The notes beneath the pieces were generated by a model. The model saw only the letters and a program-made list of their open reading frames with translations. It was not told the DNA's origin and did not search any database. Made by a program: the position numbers and the translations under genes. Below, in pieces: positions 21,360-30,013 of a DNA stretch of 64,000 nucleotides (positions are counted from its first letter, which is position 1; every line of letters starts with the position of its first letter). Source of the DNA: Verrucomicrobiota bacterium. GTDB taxonomy: Bacteria; Verrucomicrobiota; Verrucomicrobiia; Limisphaerales; PALSA-1396. The stretch is taken from contig JACQFP010000013.1 in the NCBI GenBank assembly GCA_016200005.1, forward strand, positions 1 through 64,000, given 5' to 3'.

Positions 21360-24215
21360 GTGGTCACGGCAAAGACGCAATACAACCTCAAGAACGCGCG
21401 GGAATACTTCGAGGAACACCTCTGCGTTGGCGATTACTACAACGAAGGGGAGCGTGTGGCCGGCGAATGGATCGGGCTGGGTGCGGAACGACTCGGCTTG
21501 TCTGGCAAAGTCCGAGCCGATGACTTTCTGCGGCTGTGCGAAAATCAGAATCCCTCCACGGGTGAAACGCTGACCCAGCGACTGAACACCACGCGGATCG
21601 AGGACGGCGAGAACGCGGCCAATCGGAGGATATTCTTCGACTTTACGTTTTCACCGCCGAAGTCGGTGTCCATCGCGGCGTTCGTCGGCAAAGACGAACG
21701 GATTCTGGAAGCACATGCGCGAGCCGTAAACGCGGCAGTCCGGGAATTCGAGGCGTTCGCAGCGACTCGGGTTCGGACAGATGGCGCTCAGGGCGACCGG
21801 TTGACGGGCAACTTTGCGGCGGCGCTGTTCACTCACGACACGTCTCGCGCTCTTGATCCGCATCTGCACACACACTGCATCGTCTTCAACGCGACGTTCG
21901 ATCCTGTGGAGTATCGGTGGAAGGCTCTCCAAAATTACGAACTCTTGCGCGCCCGGAAGTTCGCCGAGAATGCCTACTATCACGAACTCGCGCGCGAATT
22001 GCGTGGGTTCGGCTACCAGATTTGCAACCGGGCGCGCGGAGACTTTCAAGTTGAGGGAGTTTCGGACGAGCTCTGTGAGCGGTTTTCAAAACGGCGCGCG
22101 GAGATTGACAGAGCATTGGTAAAGCTGTTGGAGGAAAAGCCCGAAATCGCGGGCGGAGACGTGATGGCCACTCGTCGGCTGCTTGCGACGGCAGAACGGG
22201 CACGCAAGCAGCGAGACTTGAGCCGGGACGAATTGCTGACCTTGTGGGAATCGCAGTTGACGCGAGAGGAGCGGCAAGCAATCAGCCGCCTGCGTAATCA
22301 GTCCACGCAAAGTTTATCGGACGGAAGCCGGGTGTCCTTGGCCGATGCCGTGCAATGGGCAGAGGAACATTTGTTTGACCGAAACTCCGTCGTGCTTGAG
22401 TGCCAGTTGTGGCAGGAGGCACTGGGCCGCGCGCGAGGCGAGTCTTTCTCGGTGTCTGAACTGACGGATTTCACCCGGCAGCGCGGTTACATCCGGGACG
22501 AAGCGCGCCCGGGAGAAGTGACGTTGCGTGAAGTGCTGCTGCGCGAATGGGAGATTGTTCAAACCGCGAAAGAAGGCGTCGGCGATTCCTGGCCGCTGGT
22601 CACGAATCCGCGTCCGGTGAATGCACAACTCGACGGCGAACAACGTCAGGCACTCGATGCTTTGCTTTCCTCGACCAATGCCGTGGCCATTTTTAGAGGC
22701 GGCGCGGGCACTGGCAAAAGTTTCGTTCTGCGCGAACTCGCCGAGCAACTTCAACATTCGGGCCTTCGAGTCGTCGTCCTCGCCCCGCAACGTCAGCAAG
22801 TCGTGGACATGGAGAAGGCCGGGCTGCCGTCACCGTCAACAATCGCAAGTTTTCTCCTCAAACGTGAACTCGCCGAGAGCGCGGTCGTGGTCGTGGACGA
22901 AGCTGGGCAGATTGGTGGACGGCAGATGCTCGAACTGCTGCGCCTGGCTCGCGAACGGAATGCGCGCGTAATCCTTTCCGGCGACACGCGACAGCATGGG
23001 GCGGTCGAGGCTTCGGATGCTCTGCTCGCAATCGAGCGACACTCCGGCGTTCGTCCGGTCGAACTGCACAAGATTCGCCGGCAAGACCCGGCGCTTGGCA
23101 AGGACTCCGATGAACGCACTCGGATCAGGCAGTATCGGAAAGCTGTCGAATCAGCGGCGGCTGGGAAGTTGAGCGAATCGTTTGAAAGGCTCGACAAGAT
23201 GGGCGCAGTCGTAGCCTGCGGCCTGGGCACTCAAGCCGACAAACTTGCCGAGGAATATATCCATCTCGCAGAGCAAAGCGCTTCGGCGGTCGTGGTTTCG
23301 CAGACCTGGGCGGAAGTTCATCACGTCAACTCGCGCGTGCGCGATGCGCTGAAGGCAAAGGGATTGCTCGGCCGAAACGACACAACGGTTCAGGCGCTGG
23401 ACAAGCTCGACCTGACGAACGCGCAGAAGCGCGATGAACGATTTTACCCGGATGATGCTGTCGTGATATTCAATCAGAAGATCCGCGAAGCCGAGCCAGG
23501 CGCAAAAGGAAAGCTGGCCGGCATCGTGAAATCTGGAGTGTTGGTCGAGGTCGGCGGGCGTTTCGTCACCGTGTCGAACAAGATGCTCGACCGTATTTCG
23601 GTGTGTCAGCTTCGCGAACTGGCACTTGCCGCTGGTGACCGCCTGCACCTGAAAGCAAATCGCAAACTGGCTTCCGGTGGTCGCGTCACCAATGGCGAAC
23701 TGGTGGCGGTGAAAGCGGTTCGTCCTGATGGCGCAATTGAACTCACCGACGGCCGCGTCCTGGATTCGAACTTTCGTGAATTCCTCCCCGGCTACGCCGT
23801 CACTTCATACGGTTCGCAAGGTAAGACGGTGGATTACGTCCTGTTCTCCGATTCGACCATTAAGGCGGCAACAAACTCCCAGCAATGGTATGTGACGATT
23901 TCGCGCGGACGACGCGGCATTCGCATCTTCACACCGGACAAGGAACAACTCCGCGAGAATATGACTCGCTCCGGCCACAGGCCGTTGGCGTTGGAACTCG
24001 CGCCCAGGGTCGCGCCCCGGCGCGGTGCTCGCCTTTGGGATCGCCTTCACGGCTACATGCTTCGCTTCGGTCGTCGCGCGGCGGACAGTTTCTGCCGCCT
24101 CAAGCTGTCTCGTCGTCACCACAATCAACCCACACAAACACATGAGCACAAAATCACCCGAATGTTGGGCGAGCGATCCGAACGCTCGCGCGGTCAAAGT
24201 CGAACTGTCGGCTGA
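21360..24215 (+). CDS. MOBF-family relaxase-helicase (TrwC/TraI type)
   Basis: A 951-residue conjugative relaxase. N-terminal Tyr residues (Y8, Y16 and YY26-27) are candidates for strand transfer. IFFDFTFSPPKSVSIAAFVG and the His triad in DPHLHTHCIVFN (H168, H170, H172) define the TrwC relaxase domain. The C-terminal part is a RecD-like helicase with Walker A GGAGTGKSF (about 445-452), VVVDEAGQIGG (about 510) and SYGSQGKTVDYVLF. It would nick one strand at oriT and unwind it for transfer. GTG 21360 is the start because it precedes the conserved TQYNLKNAREYF. It is shorter than F TraI but close to TrwC. Confidence 0.92.
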   Translation: MVTAKTQYNLKNAREYFEEHLCVGDYYNEGERVAGEWIGLGAERLGLSGKVRADDFLRLCENQNPSTGETLTQRLNTTRIEDGENAANRRIFFDFTFSPPKSVSIAAFVGKDERILEAHARAVNAAVREFEAFAATRVRTDGAQGDRLTGNFAAALFTHDTSRALDPHLHTHCIVFNATFDPVEYRWKALQNYELLRARKFAENAYYHELARELRGFGYQICNRARGDFQVEGVSDELCERFSKRRAEIDRALVKLLEEKPEIAGGDVMATRRLLATAERARKQRDLSRDELLTLWESQLTREERQAISRLRNQSTQSLSDGSRVSLADAVQWAEEHLFDRNSVVLECQLWQEALGRARGESFSVSELTDFTRQRGYIRDEARPGEVTLREVLLREWEIVQTAKEGVGDSWPLVTNPRPVNAQLDGEQRQALDALLSSTNAVAIFRGGAGTGKSFVLRELAEQLQHSGLRVVVLAPQRQQVVDMEKAGLPSPSTIASFLLKRELAESAVVVVDEAGQIGGRQMLELLRLARERNARVILSGDTRQHGAVEASDALLAIERHSGVRPVELHKIRRQDPALGKDSDERTRIRQYRKAVESAAAGKLSESFERLDKMGAVVACGLGTQADKLAEEYIHLAEQSASAVVVSQTWAEVHHVNSRVRDALKAKGLLGRNDTTVQALDKLDLTNAQKRDERFYPDDAVVIFNQKIREAEPGAKGKLAGIVKSGVLVEVGGRFVTVSNKMLDRISVCQLRELALAAGDRLHLKANRKLASGGRVTNGELVAVKAVRPDGAIELTDGRVLDSNFREFLPGYAVTSYGSQGKTVDYVLFSDSTIKAATNSQQWYVTISRGRRGIRIFTPDKEQLRENMTRSGHRPLALELAPRVAPRRGARLWDRLHGYMLRFGRRAADSFCRLKLSRRHHNQPTQTHEHKITRMLGERSERSRGQSRTVG

Positions 24216-24501
24216 ACAAAGCCTGCTGCTGCCGTTTGACCAATTCGCCTTCGCCGAACTCAAGAGCGATGGGAAGGAGCAGCGCCTGCGCTTGGTGTTC
24301 GCCACGCATGAAGTCTCGTTGCGCGGCCATTCTTTGCGCCGCATCGAGACTGCGATGCAACGGATGGAATTGTCATTCCTCGCTGCGTTGCCAGGCAATC
24401 AGCGGTCGCTCGTTCCTGACGGCCAGCCGGTCGTTGCCGAAATTGTCGTGACCGAAATGCAACCGTCAGACAAGCAACACCTCCAAGAGGTCAAGGAGTG
24501 A
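24142..24501 (+). CDS. Small protein overlapping the relaxase 3' end
   Basis: A 119-residue protein from ATG 24142 (MSTKSPECWASDPNARAVKV) in a different frame from the relaxase, overlapping its last 74 nt. It contains AEQSLLLPFDQFAFAELKSD, EQRLRLVFATHEVSLRGHSL and RRIETAMQRMELSFLAALPG. Function is unknown; coupling to the relaxase suggests a mobile-element role. Confidence 0.6.
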   Translation: MSTKSPECWASDPNARAVKVELSAEQSLLLPFDQFAFAELKSDGKEQRLRLVFATHEVSLRGHSLRRIETAMQRMELSFLAALPGNQRSLVPDGQPVVAEIVVTEMQPSDKQHLQEVKE

Positions 24502-24541
24502 GGACGCAAATCTAACTATCAGTTTAGTCGTGCTTGACAGT

Positions 24542-25591
24542 TCACCCATTGGCACTGAGTCGAAATTGATGTCCTGAATCCCGGCCGAATGGTTTTGGAG
24601 GTTCCACGCACTGAACGGGCGTTCTGAAACCGGAAGCGGAACGGAGCGGGTCGGGAGTGGCATTCGACGTTGAAATCGCGCGAAAGGCATCGTCCGGGCC
24701 ATTCCAGTCAAATAATTCCGGATGAATCAAATGCGCGAGCAGTTCAACGCCATCAACGACGCGTGGGCCGGGCCGGGCAAAATAAGAATTCGCGTCCACG
24801 GCATAAACTCGTCCGCTGCGAACCGCCGGAAGTTCCGACCAGCCCGGCTGCGATTCCAGATGTGAAACTTGTTCGAGCGTTTTCTCAAGATTGAATCCGC
24901 ACGGCGAGAAAATCAGGATTTCAGGCGACCATTTCAAAACGTCCGTCCATTGGATGCGCACGGAATCCGTTCCCTTGCGCGCCAGCGCGTCAATGCCACC
25001 GGCGAGTTCAACCATTTCCGGCACCCAATGTCCGGCGCAATAAACCGGATCAGCCCATTCCATGCAGAACACGCGCGGTCGGCGGGAAATGTTATTGGTT
25101 AGTGCGGCGATTTTTTCCAGCCGTTCGCAGCGTTCGATGATGAATGTCTCCGCTGCGTTTGACCGTCCAGTGGCCTGGCCTAACTCGCGGATGTTTTCAA
25201 AAATCTCCGCCAGCGAGTGCGGCGTCATCCACAAACTTTCCGGCTTGGGCTGGAGCAATTTCAGCGCGACCGTCAAATCATTGCCCGACGTGGCGCAGAC
25301 CTGACACAAGTGTTGCGTCAGAATCAAATCCGGTTTCAGTTCACACAATAGATTTTCGTCCACTTGATAAAGGCTGCCGCCACTGCGGATGCGTTCAGCC
25401 ACCGCGACATCGATTTCGCGCAGGCTCATTTTTTCCAAAGCGAGCGCAGGCCGGACGATGACGGGTTTCATTTTTGCCGCCGCCGGAAAATCACATTCAT
25501 GCGAGACGCCGACGAGCTGGTCGCCGAGACTCAGCGCATACACCATCTCGGTCGCGGCGGGCAGAAAGGAAACAATGCGCGGGTGGTTCAT
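24542..25591 (-). CDS. BtuF-like cobalamin-binding protein without signal peptide
   Basis: A 349-residue member of the periplasmic-binding family of cobalamin/iron ABC systems: RIVSFLPAATEMVYALSLGD, LVGVSHECDFP, LKPDLILTQHLCQVCA, GRPVYCAGHWVPEMVELAGG-like, FSPCGFNLEKTLEQV, VYAVDANSYFARPGPRVVDG. The N-terminus has no export signal, so it may act in the cytoplasm or have lost its leader. The last about 45 residues after GPDDAFRAIS look foreign and may come from a repeat or element boundary. Its start overlaps the DUF1289 gene by 4 nt. No permease or ATPase gene is adjacent. Confidence 0.8.
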   Translation of the reverse strand: MNHPRIVSFLPAATEMVYALSLGDQLVGVSHECDFPAAAKMKPVIVRPALALEKMSLREIDVAVAERIRSGGSLYQVDENLLCELKPDLILTQHLCQVCATSGNDLTVALKLLQPKPESLWMTPHSLAEIFENIRELGQATGRSNAAETFIIERCERLEKIAALTNNISRRPRVFCMEWADPVYCAGHWVPEMVELAGGIDALARKGTDSVRIQWTDVLKWSPEILIFSPCGFNLEKTLEQVSHLESQPGWSELPAVRSGRVYAVDANSYFARPGPRVVDGVELLAHLIHPELFDWNGPDDAFRAISTSNATPDPLRSASGFRTPVQCVEPPKPFGRDSGHQFRLSANG

Positions 25592-25857
25592 GGGATTTGC
25601 TCAAAGGTTGTCTTGCTTTCCGAAGTCGCCTCTCTTGCCTGTGCCGCGGCGACGACCCGAATCTTTTCTGCGTCAGTCAAGACTCTCCGGTTGGCAATTT
25701 CAGACAACGACCGATGGCAGCCGGTGCAGACAGTTTTGTCTTCCGACATTTGGCAAACGTCAATACATGGAGATTCGATGGTCCCGGCGCAGCAAGTTCC
25801 AACTCGTGAATTTCCATGTAGGCCAGCAAATCTTTGGTGCGTTTTGCATGGGAGCAA
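25588..25857 (-). CDS. DUF1289 small cysteine protein
   Basis: The conserved part is SPCIDVCQMSEDKTVCTGCH followed by RSLSEIANRRVLTDAEKIRV, the DUF1289 zinc-binding pattern with four Cys. The only clear in-frame start is ATG 25857, which makes the first about 23 residues overlap the upstream PP-loop gene. The real start may lie closer to the motif. It is coupled to the BtuF-like gene by a 4-nt overlap. Confidence 0.7.
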   Translation of the reverse strand: MLPCKTHQRFAGLHGNSRVGTCCAGTIESPCIDVCQMSEDKTVCTGCHRSLSEIANRRVLTDAEKIRVVAAAQAREATSESKTTFEQIP

Positions 25858-26453
25858 ATTCGGATTGGACGTGTGAACGTCGGCCCGTCCGTGACGAGAG
25901 TGTGATACTCGCCTTCCTCGCCACAGAGATCGAGGCCGGTTTGGTCGCGAACGTTACGCAAATCTGCAATGGCCGCGTCATCCAACTCGCGGCCCACCCA
26001 GCCCGCCGCGAGCCAGCGGGTGTTGACGCACGAGAAGATTACCTTGAATCCGTTGGCCAGTTGCTGTTGTAGCAAGGCGAGCCGGTCGCGGCCCCACAAC
26101 GGCGTATGCACATTCATTCCCACCGGATGGCTGCGTTCACGAATCCAATTCGGACTTCCGTTCACTTCCGCGATGTCGCCGGTGATGACAGTGCTGATGC
26201 CCATTTTATCCCGCAATTCGCACAACGCGGCTTCGTAACGTTTCTCGAAGGGTTCGGTGATGGACAAAATATGATGTGGCAGTGCCAGTGCTTGCGCCTG
26301 CATTTTGATGAAGCCCGGCGGATGCGCCAAAAAATTCGGATTCAATGGTGCGAACGTAACGAGGCAACGGACATCATAACCGTCCTGCCCGGATTCATAA
26401 AGCGCCACTGAACAATCCTTGCCTCCGGTCCAGAGCATTGCTGCGCTTTGCAT
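25677..26453 (-). CDS. Dph6-like PP-loop ATPase, first paralog
   Basis: A 258-residue member of the adenine-nucleotide alpha-hydrolase family related to diphthine-ammonia ligase. The PP-loop is MLWTGGKDCSVAL (residues 6-18), followed by GISTVITGDIAEV, HTPLWGRDRLALLQQQ and DLCGEEGEYHTLVTDGP. The homologous part ends near MEIHELELAAPGP. The last about 35 residues are an out-of-frame reading of the DUF1289 gene, which suggests that the original stop was lost. It lies in a minus-strand operon with cobalamin-type genes. Bacterial substrate unknown. Confidence 0.75.
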   Translation of the reverse strand: MQSAAMLWTGGKDCSVALYESGQDGYDVRCLVTFAPLNPNFLAHPPGFIKMQAQALALPHHILSITEPFEKRYEAALCELRDKMGISTVITGDIAEVNGSPNWIRERSHPVGMNVHTPLWGRDRLALLQQQLANGFKVIFSCVNTRWLAAGWVGRELDDAAIADLRNVRDQTGLDLCGEEGEYHTLVTDGPTFTRPIRICSHAKRTKDLLAYMEIHELELAAPGPSNLHVLTFAKCRKTKLSAPAAIGRCLKLPTGES

Positions 26454-26480
26454 GGGATAAGTGATTGCTCTATGGACGCA

Positions 26481-27008
26481 TCAGGCGACACCCGCTGCGG
26501 GTTCGCGTAGCCGGACAAAACGATTTTCCGCGAAGGCGAGTCCCCCGAAAAGCAGTGCCGAATAGAGCAAATTACCCAGCAACATATTTCGGAAGAATGG
26601 TATGGCGGCAACATAACAATCCACCAATCCGGCGGACGTTTTCGGATACAAATTGTCAATCGCCCAAACGCCGAAATTCGTCAGCACGAAAAACAATATC
26701 GCGCTCGCGACGGCAGCGAACGCAATGCGTTGAACCGAGCGACGGTGGCGCACCCAAAATCCAAAGCAGACCGTGAGCGCGAAACTCCCGTAAACCACCG
26801 CCGTGATCGCGTAAAATCCGAACACGAGGTCCCTCAAAAACAGTCCGGCTAGCGGCACGAGGAACGCGGTGCGCTTGCTGGAGAATTGCGCGCCGCCAAA
26901 GAGCGCGATGGCGGCAATGGGCGTGAAGTTGGGTGGATGCGGAATCAATCGTGAGGCGGCAGCCGCGAGGATCATTGCCGCGAGCATGGTGAATCGAGGT
27001 TTGTTCAT
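26481..27008 (-). CDS. DUF6580-type membrane protein
   Basis: A 175-residue integral membrane protein with about five helices (MLAAMILAAAASRLIPHPPN, FTPIAAIALFGGAQF, FGFYAITAVVYGSFALTVCF, IAFAAVASAILFFVLTNFGV). The RLIPHPPNFTPIAAIALFGG block is characteristic. Such proteins occur next to cobalamin-uptake genes and may be ECF-type substrate-binding components; that is context, not proof. Confidence 0.75.
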   Translation of the reverse strand: MNKPRFTMLAAMILAAAASRLIPHPPNFTPIAAIALFGGAQFSSKRTAFLVPLAGLFLRDLVFGFYAITAVVYGSFALTVCFGFWVRHRRSVQRIAFAAVASAILFFVLTNFGVWAIDNLYPKTSAGLVDCYVAAIPFFRNMLLGNLLYSALLFGGLAFAENRFVRLREPAAGVA

Positions 27009-27034
27009 ATTTTTTCTTTCTGGTTGGTGGTCGG

Positions 27035-27787
27035 TTAATTTGTTTCAGTTTTATCAGGTAGCAAATCGCAAAACCAAAAGCCCTTCGTGCGGCGCGGACT
27101 GGACGGGCAGACGTAGGATGAATTGGAATCGCTCAGATGTGTCACTTCAACCGGGCGATAAACTTTTTCGCCGACTGTAAACCGCACCGGCTGTTTGAAA
27201 ACCGGCCCGGCGAAGGCGAACGAATGGAACTCACCGTTCTCGCCGCAGGGATCAACTTCCGGCGGCAGCGTGGCGATAAAGTCTGCGTCAATGTTCCGGC
27301 CCACGGCATCTTCGCCGAGATACGCATCGTTCGCGCAGCAGATGACCGAACCGAAGCCGAGCGAAATGAATTCACGGATCAATTCGCGCGAATCAATTTT
27401 CCAAAGTGGGAAAATCCCGTGCAGGCCGACGCGCGCCAGATTTTCCTCGCGCCAGCGCTTGAGGTCTTCGAGAAAAATGTCACCGAAGACGCAGCCAGTG
27501 ACGCCGCGCGCCTTGTGCGCGAGCAGGCAGGCGGACATTTTTTTCTGATACTCTTCGTTGGAACTGCGCTGGCTGACGAAGACTTTCTCAAGCGGCAGGC
27601 CGATGGCTTCGGCCTGCGCGTCGAGCAATTTCAGCCGCACGCCGTGCATGGAGACGCGCTGGAAATGCTCATTGCACGTCGTGAGCAGCGAGACAACTTC
27701 ATAATGTTCGTCGCGCAAAATGCGGTTCAGCGCGAGCGCGGAATCTTTGCCGCCGCTCCAACAGAAGATGATTTTCTTTTTGACCAT
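27035..27787 (-). CDS. Dph6-like PP-loop ATPase, second paralog
   Basis: A 250-residue homolog of the 26453 gene. It has the PP-loop IFCWSGGKDSALALN (residues 6-20), GVTGCVFGDIFLEDLKRWRE, LHGIFPLWKIDSRELIREFI and DPCGENGEFHSFAFAGPVF. Two copies flanking the membrane gene suggest two related steps or a heteromer. It starts 3 nt after the end of the secreted-protein gene, so it is co-transcribed. Confidence 0.85.
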   Translation of the reverse strand: MVKKKIIFCWSGGKDSALALNRILRDEHYEVVSLLTTCNEHFQRVSMHGVRLKLLDAQAEAIGLPLEKVFVSQRSSNEEYQKKMSACLLAHKARGVTGCVFGDIFLEDLKRWREENLARVGLHGIFPLWKIDSRELIREFISLGFGSVICCANDAYLGEDAVGRNIDADFIATLPPEVDPCGENGEFHSFAFAGPVFKQPVRFTVGEKVYRPVEVTHLSDSNSSYVCPSSPRRTKGFWFCDLLPDKTETN

Positions 27788-27790
27788 ATA

Positions 27791-29407
27791 TTATGGGCGT
27801 CCGGCCCGCACGCGATAAAAGCCTTTATCCACCGGTGCGTTCGTGTCCGGCAAAAATAGATTTGTTCCGTTGCCGCTGGCGGCAGCGGAAACGTCAGTCC
27901 ACGAAACAAAATTCGTTGTGCGTTCGAGCGTGTAGAGCCAGTTGCTCCGGCTGATGAATTGCGCCTGCCAGAGGCCGTTGCTGAACGCGCCGGTAAGATT
28001 TTGCACCGGCGGCGGTGGGAGATTGACAACGAAATTGTTTACCGTGCCGTGAGCAAGGATGTCATCGCCAAAACCGTCGTCGTGAAAACTGCTGACGGCC
28101 AGTGTATCAAGCCGGAAATCGGTGATGGGGCCGGCATAGACAAACGGCAGCGCCGTGTAAAGGACGCCGTTGGTGAAGACCTGGCCGCTGATGGCGGGCG
28201 AACCAGCGGTGTGCGTGAGCGTGACCTGATATGTGACGCCGGGCAGCATCGGCTGGTCGTCATAGGTGAAATAAAAGTTGGTCGAGTTCATGTCATTCAC
28301 CGTCATGTCCGCGAGCGAGGCGGCAATGGAATCGCCGAAGCCGGTGTCGGGGAAATAATCGAACTCAAACAAGTCCGGCGTGTTGGCGGCGGGCCGGGAA
28401 AAACTGGCGTTCGTGGCTTCGGAGAAATTCAGCAGCCCGACGGATACCTGTCCGCCGCCATTGACGACGGCGATGTCGCTCAATTGCAAATCAAACGAAA
28501 CCGTGAAGGCGTCGTCCTTGGCGAGAATCGTGCCGAGCGGATGATATAGATAACTGTTGGGCTGCGTGGAATCCCAAGTGACCTCGACGTTTTGGTTCGT
28601 CGAATTCCAACCGAACAAATTAGTGTCGCCGAAAATATTCCAGCCGTTCGCCAACGGGTTCGCATAAAAATCATCGGCAAAGACCGGCGTGCCGCCGCGC
28701 ACGGCGGCGAGCGCATCAATTTCCGATTTGCTGCTCAATACGTTCACGCGGACGTAGCGTACGATGGGCAGATTGACGAAATTTCCATTTGTGTCCTGCG
28801 CCCACGCGAGGTCGTAGCCGGTGCCGCCGGCGGAGCCGTTGTAGAGCGCGCGGATGCCGGTGAGTCCCAGACCGCCGAAGCTGCTGCCGGTCAGCGTTGG
28901 GTTGACGGGCAGGCGCGGATCGCCAAGACCGTCGGTCGGAAAAACATTGTCCGCCGTGGGCGCGAGCGCGGGGTTGAGCGTGAACCAGTTCACGCCATCC
29001 GCGCTGACTTCCACGCGGGTCGCGCCGGTGTTGTTGCCGCCGAGCGCGCCGGACGTGATGCCGCCGCCGGAAAAATTTCCATTGGTGATGGCGAAAAAGG
29101 TGTTGCCGAAAATCAAGAAATCCAGCCCAAACGGATTCGAGGGATTATTGATGATGGGCGAGTCAAACCGCAACGTGAGCGAGCCGTTCGTGCCGATGGA
29201 CACGAGCTGGCTCTTGGCAAACGGCGGGCCGAACGGCGTGACGGAACTGCCGGACGCAGGCGCACCGAGCGCAGCAGACGTGTTGGTGTAGCCGGCGGCA
29301 AAACCGGTGCCGGAATTGTAATCAATCATGGAACTGGCGAATTGCGCGCGGACGGAGACGACGGATAGGACGAACAGGCTGGCGACTGCCAGCGAACGGA
29401 TTTTCAT
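27791..29407 (-). CDS. Secreted cell-surface protein of the cobalamin-type operon
   Basis: A 538-residue protein with a clear signal peptide (KIRSLAVASLFVLSVVSVRA). The first half resembles surface proteins with discoidin-like pattern (VRYVRVNVLSSKSEIDALAA). The middle holds a jelly-roll-like domain (TVSFDLQLSD, GFGDSIAASLADMTV). The C-terminal module (WLYTLERTTNFVSWTDV then GFYRVRA) is common at the end of Verrucomicrobiota secreted proteins. Being first in the operon, it may bind the imported ligand at the surface; inferred from position only. Confidence 0.75.
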   Translation of the reverse strand: MKIRSLAVASLFVLSVVSVRAQFASSMIDYNSGTGFAAGYTNTSAALGAPASGSSVTPFGPPFAKSQLVSIGTNGSLTLRFDSPIINNPSNPFGLDFLIFGNTFFAITNGNFSGGGITSGALGGNNTGATRVEVSADGVNWFTLNPALAPTADNVFPTDGLGDPRLPVNPTLTGSSFGGLGLTGIRALYNGSAGGTGYDLAWAQDTNGNFVNLPIVRYVRVNVLSSKSEIDALAAVRGGTPVFADDFYANPLANGWNIFGDTNLFGWNSTNQNVEVTWDSTQPNSYLYHPLGTILAKDDAFTVSFDLQLSDIAVVNGGGQVSVGLLNFSEATNASFSRPAANTPDLFEFDYFPDTGFGDSIAASLADMTVNDMNSTNFYFTYDDQPMLPGVTYQVTLTHTAGSPAISGQVFTNGVLYTALPFVYAGPITDFRLDTLAVSSFHDDGFGDDILAHGTVNNFVVNLPPPPVQNLTGAFSNGLWQAQFISRSNWLYTLERTTNFVSWTDVSAAASGNGTNLFLPDTNAPVDKGFYRVRAGRP

Positions 29408-29426
29408 TAAGCTGATCTTTCAATTT

Positions 29427-29453
29427 GTTCCGTGAAAATTAAAATCACGGAAC
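29427..29453 (-). promoter_or_regulatory. Hairpin 20 nt before the operon start codon
   Basis: gttccgtga (29427-29435) and tcacggaac (29445-29453) form a perfect 9-bp stem with a 9-nt A/T loop. It lies in the 5' untranslated region of the secreted-protein gene and could affect its ribosome access. Confidence 0.45.
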
Positions 29454-29494
29454 GGTTTTAGTTGAGAGACCAGCGCGAAGCCTGAAAGCAAAAA

Positions 29495-29615
29495 ACCTCC
29501 AGACTCCGGCAATACGGGGAATGAAGGCATCCAACGAATCCTGACGAAAAACAGTTCGTCAGGCTGGCCTCATCCTTCTCATTGACGGAGAAGTGACTCC
29601 GAAAAAATCGGAGTC
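29495..29615 (-). promoter_or_regulatory. Possible truncated cobalamin riboswitch
   Basis: On the minus strand this leader reads gtcacttctccg ... agaaggatgaggcc ... cgtcaggattcg ... gatgcc. That faintly resembles the GCCACT / GGGAAGG / B12-box end of cobalamin riboswitches. Two perfect stems lie in it (29540-29563 and 29595-29615). The 5' half expected of the aptamer is missing, replaced by the ABC-ATPase remnant. The idea rests mainly on the cobalamin-type operon it precedes. Confidence 0.25.
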
Positions 29616-29624
29616 CGACGAGCG

Positions 29625-30001
29625 CAATCAAACCGGCGAGACGCCGAGTGGAGGCAACCGGGGCGGTCGCGCTCCCCGAACCGAAGATTGTTGGGCACTT
29701 CGCGACGTCTCCTTCTCGGTGCGCCAGGGCGAAGTGGTGGGGATCATCGGCCTGCCCCGTGAAATAGATTTTCATCAACTTTCAACTTTCCCAATTTCCA
29801 CCTTCCTGATTTTGAAATGACGATGCAGAACTTCCATTTCACCGGGGACCAACGGCGCGGGGAAATCAACGCTGCTGAAGATTCTGAGCCGCATCACCGA
29901 ACCGACGGAAGGACGGGTGAAGGTGAGAGGACGCATCTCGCCAGTTTGTTGGAAGTGGGCATGGGTATTTATCCCGAATTGACGGGGCGAAAGGAATCAA
30001 C
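29625..30001 (+). pseudogene. Decayed copy of a Wzt-type ABC ATPase with a repeat at the P-loop
   Basis: The segments match the ATPase at 30934: [20 protein letters not shown] at 29680-29746, then after an interruption [19 protein letters not shown]-like sequence at 29856-29925 and the LLEVG...PELTGR region. Between them, about 29752-29850 holds ccccgtgaaat and CAACTTT-type repeat sequence exactly where the Gly-rich Walker A loop should be, so the protein is dead. The left end shares the ggcgagacgccga...ggggcggtcgcgctccccg repeat with the 30934 gene, so the duplication came after that repeat had entered. Confidence 0.75.
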
Positions 30002-30013
30002 CATCTTGTGGAC

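Noticed and set aside
24500-24545. Right attachment site of the mobilizable element
   Set aside because: I could not find a convincing direct repeat shared with the 14.4-15.2 kb flank by eye, so no att site is claimed.
28592-29368. 258-codon plus-strand frame opposite the secreted protein gene
   Set aside because: Arg/Val/Gly-rich antisense shadow; the minus-strand product has a signal peptide and domain pattern.
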